NCBI GenBank assembly: GCA_036936605.1
Contig: JAUPFV010000005.1
Coordinates: 191,268,958 to 191,332,957, forward strand
Length of the DNA: 64,000 nucleotides
Direction of reading: 5' to 3'
DNA from: Limnanthes douglasii subsp. nivea
Taxonomy: Eukaryota > Streptophyta > Magnoliopsida > Brassicales > Limnanthaceae
In this document: piece after piece, positions 1 to 9,807 of the stretch
Layout of the letters: each line of letters begins with the position of its first letter
How positions within the stretch are numbered: the stretch's first letter is position 1
Translations under genes and position numbers: made by a program
Notes under the pieces: model-generated
What the model was told of the DNA's origin: nothing
The model's input: the letters and a program-made list of their open reading frames with translations, nothing else
Database searches by the model: none

Positions 1-465
1 AACCAAAGTTTATTGGATAGGTTGAAGAAAAACTTAGAATGAATATCATGCAAATAACATAACTTTCTTCAATAATTCTTATAAGCATATCGAACTGCAT
101 CTTTGACATATGCAGGAAATCCATTTTGCTTTGGTGTGTGGTATAGATGCAATTATTTCGCTAAGACCGTCGTGTCTTCGTTTCGAGTCGTTAATTATTT
201 AAAAAAATATTGACAGGAAAAAGTCCTTAAAAATATGTTTCGAGTTGTGAATTCAACGTGGGGACAAGATCATTAGAAAGGTGTTCATACCCATTAAAGA
301 CTCCAAGACCATAAACTTCATGCGAAGTTAGGATGAACCATATACAGTCTTGAAGAAGTTCAAGGCAAGAACCTACAAGTTAATATATATATATAAGGAA
401 AGAAGACATTTCCTTCCCCCGTGGAATATTAAGTATTTGAAATTTTATTTATCTTAAGTTTGTAA
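1..465 (+). pseudogene. Ty3/gypsy (Tat-type) integrase C-terminal remnant, element T7
   Basis: Plus-strand translation, read across several frames, gives a decayed integrase C-terminal half. Near 80-170 there is a run like the family's 'TP(F/Y)xLVYGxxAV' block (ALVCGIDAII). Near 255-300 comes a 'RKVF'-type motif. At about 340-455 there is 'PYTVLKKFKARTYKL' and then 'LPPWNIKYLKFYL', matching the family's 'G(P)Y.V......TY.L......PRPWN..HLK.YY' ending. Stops and frameshifts break it throughout, and the element starts outside the window. Unlike T1-T4 it has only about 200 bp between integrase end and LTR, so no antisense gene fits there. Confidence 0.7.
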
Positions 466-670
466 CTTATGCATTTTATTTTACTTTATTTTCCTTGTAA
501 CTCCTATGCACTTTAGGGGCTCAAGAACAAGGTTCGGTTCAAATACATCATGAGCATCAATTTAAACTTCAGTATGAAGTGTCAAACTCAATAAAGTTCT
601 GATAGCATGGTTCAGGTTTGAAAGGCTTTATATTTTTCTTTCGTCGAACTCGTACGGACTTAGGAGCTAC

Positions 671-1500
671 TGATAATAGAGTTATTTGTCCAATCACAAT
701 CTATATTTAGATTGAATAATTAAGTGATGCATTAACTATGTAAAATAAATTTAATGATAGTTTTATATATTTAAAGATTTATGAACCACAAAATCCATAA
801 ATATTATTATACGCATTATAACACGATACACTTTAAAAAATCGTGAATAATAATTATTCTTTTTGTAATTTTTTGTAATTTTTTATATTTTTTTTGTAAT
901 TTTATTTTAAATTTTAGTTTAAAAAAATCCACATCTAACGTGGTTAACAATGATATGGTAAATGCTATAGTTTTTTTATACGAATAATTTAAATAAATAA
1001 CTGAATAAAAAATAATATATAAGAAATTATTAGAAAGCATGGAAATGTAAAACTCAATGTCTAGAAAAGTTGAATACTTCAAAATTGATGGGTAAAATAT
1101 ATTAGAAGATTAAATGCTTCAAAATTAACGTATATAAAATATATTAGAGGATTGAATGGTTGATTATGAACCCCTTTTAGAGTTCCATAGTATTTAGAGG
1201 GGGTTTTCTAAGCTATATTTAAAGGAAAAAATGCATTATTATTTAAGACTAGTTCCTATTAGGTCAATGGTTGTGTGAGTAGATCAGACCGGTCGCAATA
1301 CTCTCTTTATTTTGAAACCCTAAAAAATGACACAACCTTGTCTCCTTGGAGACTGCGTTGCTCAAGTCCAAGAGCCTCGTCTGCCCCATGATAAGAGCGT
1401 AAGGTTTTTACATGAATGTGTTCCGAGCCGGCCTATAAGACTCTTCAACCAGGGCTGTCACATGTTTTCTCAACCTCATTAAATGCCTCATTTTGTTCAT
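671..1500 (+). mobile_element. Probable 3' LTR of element T7 (right end unresolved)
   Basis: About 200 bp after the integrase remnant is a polypurine-like stretch ending in GGAGCTAC, immediately followed by TGATAATAG. The same junction (purine run, CTAC, TGATAA) marks the pol-to-3'-LTR boundary of T1, T2 and T4 on the other strand. The left edge is therefore placed at 671. No second copy lies in the window, so the right edge is a guess. A short direct repeat lies inside (about 1,074-1,160, containing AAAATATATTAGA twice). Confidence 0.35.
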
Positions 1501-1612
1501 CACATATCTCAGTAACTATTAAAAATAGCATTACAGCTAAAAGTTAGTGCATAAATGGACAATAATTAACTTTAAATTCAAAAAATTAAAAATTTGTTTT
1601 TTTTAGCTAATA

Positions 1613-2647
1613 TATAGGTTTAAAATTGTGAATAAATCTTTTATATCGGTTTTCGGTATATATAATTTTTTATTTTTAAATATTTTGTAGAAGTTTTTTG
1701 GTTTGACAATTTCATAAAAAATTATTGTACGATGGGTGAAAAATCACTCTTTATCAAAATGACAATCAATTGAGCCATTAGTAATTTTAAATTTAATTTA
1801 TGTGAGGTTGAATTATTTTTACTATAAATTTGTGTCGATCAACTTTCAAATTACTGATATATATATATATATAGTTTTTTTTTAAAATTGACTTTAAATT
1901 TTAATTGTGTGGTTATATATAAAAAATAAATTATTGTCTTTCTATAATATATATATATATATATATATTCTAAATAAAACCCTATCCATCTTCTTTACTT
2001 TTATTATTTACAAACTTGGTTATTAAAAATAACTATAATCATAACTAAAAACATTAATTATATTTTAGTTCTTTTTTTTAAATATAATTTATTCTACCAT
2101 CAAACAATTTAAATCAAATTAATTCTTTAAACAAACTTATTAAGAAAATCCAATTGAATCAATATTCAAGGTCAATATATAGTTTTTGGTTCTAATTGCA
2201 ATGAAAACTAAAATGTTGAGGAAACATATGTTAAGCTTTGACTCCAGTTTTGGTTTTATTGGGTCGAGTTCAATTGAAATTGGTTATAACTTAGTCAAAA
2301 TTGGCTTCCGATCGTTTGTAGTATTTTTAATACGACTAGTTTTTTTTATTTTCATTATGTACGTGATATTATACTGTAAGATGAAAATAAAATGAATCCA
2401 GTTGACCTACAATGTGCCGAAGATTATAGTTATATTTTCACAACATCTTATTGTATGAATAACAAATTATCTGTGTGGGGTAAGAGAATGTGTAAAAAAA
2501 ATGAGTTTTTTACACTAAGATATATCGATTATGGCCATTGCGGAAAAATGATCTGCTATCTTTTAAATGCAAGAGATGTAGAGTTTATAAAAGGATAGTT
2601 GATAAAAAAATGTTAAAAGAAAGTCGACAGAAGCAAAAAAAATGTGA
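1613..2647 (+). repeat. Tandem duplication, copy A (~1.03 kb)
   Basis: This stretch is repeated almost base for base at 2,846-3,880, an offset of about 1,233 bp. The match includes two (TA)n tracts whose lengths differ slightly. Each copy holds two short open frames of 69 and 68 codons (2,186-2,395 and 2,392-2,598 here) that overlap by four bases. I recognise no family in either. They differ between copies by one or two residues, so they are probably chance frames carried along by duplication rather than genes. Confidence 0.9.
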
Positions 2648-2705
2648 ATAAATCTTAGTGTTTACAAAACGACTTATGTACTCCTTCAAGGACAATTTTA
2701 TAGAA

Positions 2706-2831
2706 ATTGAAATTGGTTATAACTTAGTCAAAATTGGCTTCCGATCGTTTGTAGTATTTTTAATACGACTAGTTTTTTTTATTTTCATTATGTACGTGAT
2801 ATTATACTGTAAGATGAAAATAAAATGAATC
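2706..2831 (+). repeat. Third, partial copy of the tandem repeat (~126 bp)
   Basis: Between copies A and B lies a third partial copy matching 2,273-2,397 and the equivalent part of copy B. At the variable site within the T-run it agrees with copy A (eight T) rather than copy B (which has a G). It therefore derives from A or from an A-like unit. Confidence 0.85.
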
Positions 2832-2845
2832 TTAGTGAATAATTT

Positions 2846-3880
2846 TATAGGTTTAAAATTGTGAATAAATCTTTTATATCGGTTTTCGGTATATATAATT
2901 TTTTATTTTTAAATATTTTGTAGAAGTTTGTTGGTTTGACAATTTCATAAAAAATTATTGTACGATGGGTGAAAAATCACTCTTTATCAAAATGACAATC
3001 AATTGAGCCATTAGTAATTTTAAATTTAATTTATGTGAGGTTAAATTATTTTTACTATAAATTTGTGTCGATCAACTTTCAAATTACTGATATATATATA
3101 TATATATAGTTTTTTTTTTAAAATTGACTTTAAATTTTAATTGTGTGGTTATATATAAAAAATAAATTATTGTCTTTCTATAATATATATATATATATAT
3201 ATTCTAAATAAAACCCTATCCATCTTCTTTACTTTTATTATTTACAAACTTGGTTATTAAAAATAACTATAATCATAACTAAAAACATTAATTATATTTT
3301 AGTTCTTTTTTTTAAATATAATTTATTCTACCATCAAACAATTTAAATCAAATTAATTCTTTAAACAAACTTATTAAGAAAATCCAATTGAATCAATATT
3401 CAAGGTCAATATATAGTTTTTGGTTCTAATTGCAATGAAAACTAAAATGTTGAGGAAACATATGTTAAGCTTTGACTCCAGTTTTGGTTTTATTGGGTCG
3501 AGTTCAATTGAAATTGGTTATAACTTAGTCAAAATTGGCTTCCGATCGTTTGTAGTATTTTTAATACGACTAGTTGTTTTTATTTTCATTATGTACGTGA
3601 TATTATACTGTAAGATGAAAATAAAATGAATCCAGTTGACCTACAATGCGCCGAAGATTATAGTTATATTTTCACAACATCTTATTGTATGAATGACAAA
3701 TTATCTGTGTGGGGTAAGAGAATGTGTAAAAAAAATGAGTTTTTTACACTAAGATATATCGATTATGGCCATTGCGGAAAAATGATCTGCTATCTTTTAA
3801 ATGCAAGAGATGTAGAGTTTATAAAAGGATAGTTGATAAAAAAATGTTAAAAGAAAGTCGACAGAAGCAAAAAAATGTGA
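2846..3880 (+). repeat. Tandem duplication, copy B (~1.03 kb)
   Basis: Second nearly identical unit. Its two short frames (3,420-3,629 and 3,626-3,832) differ from those of copy A by one residue each: Phe to Val in a hydrophobic run, and Asn to Asp. The near identity of AT-rich non-coding sequence implies a recent event. Confidence 0.9.
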
Positions 3881-4764
3881 TTGCCTACAAAAGTGGATTT
3901 TTTTGTCCATATCAATAGTCCTTAACGGCTACAAGCATGCCGCAAAGCCATCGAGTTTTTAAACACTTTGAAAGTCATTTACCGCGAATAAATTATTAAA
4001 ATGCGACTTTGAATACGTAGAACAAGTTACTGTGACGATAGTTTGCCCTACATGTAGTTTGAAACAATTGTAAATATGTTTACAGTTAAAATGTTTTAAG
4101 CATACCCAAACGGTCATTTAAACCATCCAGTGGTGGAAGACTTCAAAATTCATTAAAACACGAGAAAGTTATCAAAATACGAGTTGGAATATGTACCATG
4201 ACAATAACTCACCCTAAAGGCATTTTGAATGAATATATATATATATATATATATATACATTAACACTGAAAATATGTTAAACATGCACATTATATACAAT
4301 ATTCAAAGAAAACAGCGGTTTGTGGAGAAATTTGATTGGGTACAATTGTAGTACATGATGGGAAAACTCAAAAAGTTGAATTATTTTGAATGGTATATGT
4401 CTATTAATGATAAAAGTGACGTTGTTACAAATACTTTATTGCATAACTGTTTAATTTGTTGCAGACGCTTCCACACTTATAAGATAATAAGGTAAAAATA
4501 GTTTTCTTCGAGATCGTCAGAGCCACATTTATCGGGTTGACTTTTTATGTGAGTTTGTGTTTATATTTCTGGTGAACGTTAACAGTTTTAAGTGAATATC
4601 AAATTGTCTGCCATCTTTGATAGAAGATAATCCGATTGAACAATTGAATATCATTTTTACGGATATAAACTTAACGTTGATGGATGATCTTGAATAAATA
4701 ATATGGATAAAATAAGATATATGACCAAAACTGAAAGAATAAAAATGTGAAGAAGGTAAAAATT
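3881..4764. other. AT-rich interval without recognisable gene
   Basis: I see no coding similarity here. It contains a (TA)n microsatellite at about 4,232-4,257 and ends at the 5-bp GAGTA that precedes the T1 LTR. Confidence 0.6.
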
Positions 4765-4769
4765 GAGTA

Positions 4770-5101
4770 TGGTGCGGATAATTTGGATGAAATGGTTTTT
4801 TGGAAAGTTTGTGAATTTAATCTTATTTTTTGGGTAGTCAGTAGTGAGATAAAGAAGGTGTGTACTTGTATTTAATATGTTATAGAAAAAGTCTAACCTA
4901 TTAAATGAAGTTGGTTGGGGTATATTATTTCTTTAACCCATGGGCCTTATAGATCGGATCCTGGATCCGGTTTAGTGTTAGCATACAGCTGAGTCACACA
5001 TTGTCTATTCTATTATTCTAAGTTTGTGTGGTCTAAATTATACCCAAACTACCGCTCCGGTTTTCATAAGAATGCCCTTTCAAAAAGTTGTGATCTTATC
5101 A
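4770..5101 (-). mobile_element. T1 3' LTR (332 bp)
   Basis: It starts TGGTGCGGATAATTT and ends ...TTATCA on the plus strand (TG...CA). It is matched along its length by 19,705-20,033. It is followed by GTAGCCCC, which on the element's own strand is a purine run GGGGCTAC, the expected polypurine tract. The preceding five bases are GAGTA. Confidence 0.85.
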
Positions 5102-5383
5102 GTAGCCCCTTTAGGTATTTCAAAAAATATTTTGGAAGAACTAATTTATTTATTGACAGAACACAGGTCGGATACGAAGGGGTTTGTTTATGTAAATCAA
5201 AAAGTAACAGTTAGAAAACTGAAAGTTGGCACGTGTCATGTTTTGATTGAACCTCCCAGCCATTTTTCTTTTTTGGGAGTTGTACCTATTTTCAAAAAGT
5301 GATTAGGGTAGGCTTAATAGCCTATAATCATTGTTCGAACCGCTTCTTCTTTTCCATAAGAAACACTCTAGTGGTTTTAATCC

Positions 5384-5393
5384 TTATTTAAAC
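5384..5393 (+). promoter_or_regulatory. TATA-like box of the T1 antisense gene
   Basis: TTATTTAAAC lies 102 bp before the ATG at 5,486. It aligns with the TATATAAACC of T2, and the following ACTGTTT is shared. It is weaker than the T2 and T4 boxes. Promoter function is inferred from the conserved spacing. Confidence 0.4.
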
Positions 5394-5485
5394 TTTTTTT
5401 ACTGTTTAGTTTTTCATTACCATAAATCTTTTTTAGAGAGAGAAATCTAGAGATTTTGATTTCTTTTTGTCTTTTAAGAGGTTAT

Positions 5486-6925
5486 ATGTTCACTGCTAGA
5501 ACAACTCTGATTAAAATAGGTTGGTTGAATCTATCAGGCCTAGAGAGAGCACAAAAGAGAATAATAAACAAGGCAAGAATCGCAGCCGGACTCCCCGTTT
5601 CTCCTGGTGGAGTAGTCAGCTCAGTGGTTCCAGAACCTGATAAGAGCATATCATCATCTCGAACATCGGTATCACAAAAACCCTCTTTCATTCCTACATT
5701 GGTTACTCTAGAATCTGAACCCTCAGTTTAAACGTCTTTAAATTCTTCTCCTAGGAGAAAACTTGTTTATAGTGTTAGGTAACCATCATCATTTATAGCC
5801 ATGAGATCAAACACGGAAGAAATCACGCTCTGAAGAGTTACTCAACTCTCTAGATCTAAAAGAAACCCTTCATTATCCAAAAACGTCAGTTTGAATGCCT
5901 TAAAACCTACTTCTTAATCATCGATCAATTCGGACAATATATTTATTCTTGATGAGGCCACTCAAGTTGAAAAAAAGGTCACTCATGCTAAGTCAACTAA
6001 TCAACAATCAAGTATCACAGAGGGAGCCATAGATGATAGTGGGGAAGATACCCCACTAGAAACATCCGAACAGACCGAGAATCCCATACCAGTTCGGTCC
6101 AAAAAAGGAAAAGCAAGGATGCCTAACACTGAAACACTTCCGGGGTGCTTAGAAGGGAGAGTTGGTCCAAATATCTGTAAGGTAAACGTAAAATATTTGC
6201 TATCCCTTCATTAAATAAGCTATGTATACACACATACTACTGAACTAAACCAGATAAGGATAATGTGGGGCTTTCCTGTGTCAATTAAAGTTAGGATTCC
6301 AGTCACTCCGGAGACTCTTCTAGACTGCAAAGTCAATGAATCGGTGGTATACACAGAGGTACTAAACTGGGGACTTTGTTACCCCTTGGACCCAAAAGTA
6401 GTTCGGTACTTCCAACTGATCAGACTTTACCCTTATCAATTGAGTCTGAATGCGTGGTACACCCTTCTAGCAAGCATCATGGCTTTTGGCTATCTAAAAT
6501 TATATTGCTTATGGAGAAATTTGTTGTTGCTTCTGGCTTATACATGAACCACCAACTCATTTTTATCACTATAACATGGGAAATTATTACAAGGTGGTGA
6601 ATGATCTGTTAGAGACCGAAAAACCACGAATGACCCAATTCATGTTCATCAGTGGAGCCCGAGAGAATGGAAAAAAGATCAATTATGAAATAAACCCGAG
6701 TCTACTGATTAAATATTGGAAGAGCTCAGGCAACATTTCTTGTATTATTTTAATTACATTTATCTTTCTAACACCTAGACCAAACCGACTATTGTTTCAT
6801 CATGCAGTTCTTTCAAAGATGTTTCGTGAGCACTTAGAGGATGGAAAGGCTACCATTTCCAAATTGAACCAATGGGTATCAGAAACATGGGGGCTTGGTT
6901 TCCACAAAGTCTTTAGCATTTCTTA
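5486..6925 (+). pseudogene. T1 antisense gene (gypsy-type transposon domain protein), broken
   Basis: It starts MFTARTTLIKIGWLNLSGLE, closely like T2's MFTARSAIVKGGWLNLSKLE. The same frame runs with several stops to about 6,480. There it gives the domain core 'LNWGLCYPLDP', 'RYFQLI' and 'SLNAWYTLLASIM', resembling the plant Transposase_28 / 'putative gypsy type transposon' family. A frame change and a short insertion near 6,490-6,580 precede 'YKVVNDLLE' and 'TQFMFISG'. Exon 1 ends after Trp-Lys-Ser-Ser plus one base at 6,729. Exon 2 begins at 6,808 and reads VLSKMFREHLEDG then ISKLNQWVSETWG, homologous to T2. The rest is lost where a deletion joins it to the RT remnant. Function is unknown. 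Confidence 0.75.
6730..6807 (+). other. Predicted intron of the T1 antisense gene (78 nt, phase 1)
   Basis: Donor position G|GCAACA (GC where T2-T4 have GT) and acceptor ATGCAG|TT. Removing it keeps the frame and joins two blocks homologous to T2's spliced product. The GC donor is either a natural GC-AG site or a decayed GT. Confidence 0.65.
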
Positions 6926-6934
6926 ATACTTGAA

Positions 6935-7715
6935 AAAATTGAGCACACTTATCAGATGATCTCGAAATAAACTTATTTAGCACAACCAAGCGTCTGGTTA
7001 ATCTTTAAACTTCTTTAGTGTTCCGAGGAGGGTCCATAGCTAATAGAGCATTTAGTTAATCCGGATTAGCTGAATCCTTTTTTCTCTTATGACATAACCT
7101 AAGAACTTTCTAGATCGGACCCCAAAAATATATGTTTCAGGGTTTAATTTTAGATTAATGGTCTATAAGTTAGAAAACATTTCTTGAAGATCAGATATAT
7201 GTGCATCTTCCTCGAGGCTCTTTACCATCATGTCATCTATATATAACTCCATATTCCTACCAATTTTATTAGCAAAATCTTTATTTACTATCCTTTGATA
7301 AGTGGCCCCAACATGTTTTCAATCCAAATGGCATCACTTTGTAATAATAAAGCATTTTGTCCGTAATAAAAGTTGTGTGGCCTGGATCATTCAGATCTAC
7401 TTGTTATGATTATACCCTGAAAATGCATCCATGAAGGACAATAGCTTTTTCCCATAGGGAGAATCCACTAACTGATCTATCTGAGGAACAAGATAAGAAT
7501 ATTTGGGATATGCCCTATTAAGATCAGTGAATTTAACATACATGCGCCACTTACCATTCTTTTTCTTAACTAAAACAGGGTTGGCAGTCCATAATGGGTA
7601 CTGGGATTATTTGATATGGCCCATTTTGGCCAGTCGATCAACTTCTTGCACAATAGCATCTGTTTTTTCTTTGGAAAAAGACCTTATTCTTTGCACAACC
7701 GATCCAACATCAGTT
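6935..7715 (-). pseudogene. T1 reverse transcriptase remnant
   Basis: Minus-strand translation in broken frames matches the T2 RT at 15,253-15,950. It covers the C-terminal part ('ILYYYKVMPFGLK'-like block near 7,330, a YIDDM-like motif near 7,215-7,235), the 'VxFGVxSxxFLGYVISE' region, and the 'LTKMGHIK' N-terminal side near 7,610. Many stops and frameshifts are present. Its low-coordinate end at about 6,930 abuts exon 2 of the antisense gene, so RNase H and integrase have been deleted. Confidence 0.75.
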
Positions 7716-8490
7716 CATACTGATAACTTATGACATATTACTTCAACAAGCAATCTAATTACATCATCATTGGACCATGCAAATACATGTAAATCATCCG
7801 ACAAGAAAGACAATAACCTTTGTTTCAAACTTGGTGACAACTTAGTACAAATTTTAATATTTTTTCCCTTGACCATAGAATGGAATTCAACTTCTTCTAT
7901 AAGTATTATAACACTAAGAGCCTCCCTTAGATCATTATTTTCATTCTCATCGGTGGAAGGCTCCAATATCTTCTATTCTTTGTTAACTCTGGCCGCCTCC
8001 AAAAACTTCGAGGCAAGAGTTGTTACATAGCATTCTCTGGTTACTTTCTGACTGCTTCTGACAATACCCACTTGTGTCCCCACATCATATTTTAAGCACT
8101 GATGGACAGTAGAAGCTACAACATGCATCTTCGAGAGCCAAGATCTCCCAAATGTAGCATTATAAGAGGTTAGACATTCAACCAAAACAAACAACACTTT
8201 TACAGTTTTCTTGAAAGGCCCTCTGCCCAACAATACTTCCTCTTAAAATTCTCCGATTACATCTGCTGAACTCCTAGTGAATCCCACAATAGTTATGTTC
8301 GAATGTTGAATAACTGAGGGATTCTTCATTTGTTTATAGGTATTAAAAAATAATATATTTGCTGAACTGACCGTATCAATCAGGATTCAGCGCACATCAT
8401 TTCTTCCTATTAACGCTCCTATTACCACGACGTCTTCATGAGGTCCGACAATGTCCCTTAGGTCATCCTCATCAAAAACTATGAAATGAG
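7715..8490 (-). pseudogene. T1 PR-RT linker and aspartic protease
   Basis: 7,715-7,966 is the acidic linker with the block 'LKQRLLSFLSDDLHVFAWS', homologous to T2 15,976-16,284. 7,973-8,233 is the protease C-terminal half, with 'LTSYNATFGRSWLSKM' and 'GIVRSSQKVTRECY'. Above 8,233, past an in-frame stop, comes 'ILIDTVSSANILF': the active-site Asp-Thr-Gly has become Asp-Thr-Val (T2 keeps DTG). The element could not have processed its polyprotein in its present form. Confidence 0.75.
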
Positions 8491-9003
8491 CTGAAGTTTG
8501 GTATAGATGTATGGACATTCTCTTACCTAATTAAGTAGTCAAGCTATTGACATTTATTTTTCTCGAGTAACTTGAATGTGCAGTCATAGTATCCTCTCCA
8601 AATATGGTTAAGGACTCAAAATACTTAACCAGATCGGACACAACTGGTATTTTGTCCACTATCACCCCAATCTGATTCTGACTTGGATCTAGATCAAGAT
8701 ACTTAGAATCCAGATTAAATATTTCAATAATCATCATAGTATCATCTTGTCTAAATGTTCCAGGAGCTACCGAAGGAGTCGTTTCGGGATCATTGACACT
8801 AGTTGGTGCATTATTTGGCCTGTTGCCCCATTGTCTTTTATCAGAGGCTCATAACTTACCATTTTCAATGAGATTTTGCACCTCTTGTTTTAACGCTATG
8901 CAATCATGGATGTCATGCCTAACGTCATTATGGTATTTACAAAAATGGGTAATATATGTTTCTTTAGGATATTGTAATGCGGCTGACCTTCTAAAGTGCA
9001 CAT
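8491..9003 (-). pseudogene. T1 gag C-terminal part (split by T2)
   Basis: 8,531-8,737 encodes 'FNLDSKYLDLDPSQNQIGV', matching T2 16,847-17,047. Above it, 8,793-8,990 read in reverse gives a gag zinc-knuckle-like segment 'FCKYHNDVRHDIHDC' and 'ALKQEVQNLIENGKL'. The Gly of the usual C..H...GH....C pattern is Arg here. The reading stops at T2's target duplication at 8,999-9,003 and continues at 18,110. Confidence 0.75.
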
Positions 9004-9381
9004 TGGTGTGATTTATTTTAAGCTGAGGGTAATTTTGTCAAGTGTTTTGGAAAGTTTTTAGAGTATTAAATGTTTGGATATTTTGTAGTGAGAGATTTAA
9101 GCTTCAAGGTTGTATTAAATGTTAATTATCCTCATTAATGAAAGTAGTTAGGTTTTTTATACCCTTAATTATGGACCCATGGGCTTTCAGGTCAAATTAT
9201 GAAACCGGGTCAACTTTAAGGACCCATTTACTTAATAAGCTGATTAACACCTAACTTAGTCAAAAGATGTTTAATTATTTTACATTTTTGTCATGTCTCG
9301 ATAGTTTAGTGGGCAGTTTATGTCTGAATTGTCCTTGTCCGGAAATCTCAGTAGCAGTGGTGGATTTATTCGGACTCATCA
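9004..9381 (-). mobile_element. T2 3' LTR (378 bp)
   Basis: Plus-strand ends TGGTGTGATTTATT and ...GACTCATCA. The full-length solo copy at 56,878-57,253 fixes both ends. It is followed by GTAGCCCAA, the complement of a degraded polypurine tract. It shares a weak resemblance with the T1 LTR (TGGTG start, GACCCATGGGC block), suggesting sister subfamilies. Confidence 0.9.
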
Positions 9382-9708
9382 GTAGCCCAATTTTTAGGCT
9401 TTGTCAAATATCTTTGGCAGGAATAAAAATTAACTTAGTCAGTAACGATGTTTTCCGACCTATTTGTGTGTCTGGTTTGAAGTTCGTCTGGACTGACTTC
9501 TTCTTAGAATTCTAAGAGTTTTTATTTGGATCGTGGGACACGTGTCGCAATCTGATTTGTCCTACCATCCATTTTTTACCTAGATCGGCGCTCTCATTAA
9601 ACCGAAAAAGTAACCTATGTATTTAATTTTTCTTTCGTCAGCGCCGTCCTCAATCATTGCACGAATCTCTTCGTCTTCTCCTAGGTATCAGTTACCTTTT
9701 TCTACTAA

Positions 9709-9716
9709 TATATAAA
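9709..9716 (+). promoter_or_regulatory. TATA box of the T2 antisense gene
   Basis: TATATAAA lies 99 bp upstream of the ATG at 9,808, inside the internal region and not in the LTR. The equivalent sites in T1 and T4 are at 102 and 101 bp. It points in the direction of the antisense gene, opposite to gag-pol. Confidence 0.55.
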
Positions 9717-9807
9717 CCATTTTTTACTGTTTCATTATATTCATCTCTCAGCAAATCTTTCACAGAGTTTTTCAACCTTTCTTTCAAAATCGTTCTTGGG
9801 TAGTTTT

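Noticed and set aside
2186..2598. Two overlapping short open frames repeated at 3,420-3,832, at first glance a duplicated gene pair
   Set aside because: No recognisable domain. They lie in AT-rich non-coding sequence, and the whole 1.03 kb unit is equally conserved, so duplication explains the identity rather than selection on protein.
9267..9515. 82-codon frame at the T2 LTR, considered as a gene
   Set aside because: It lies across the LTR end and leader; the boundaries are defined by the solo LTR and the target duplication, so the frame is incidental.
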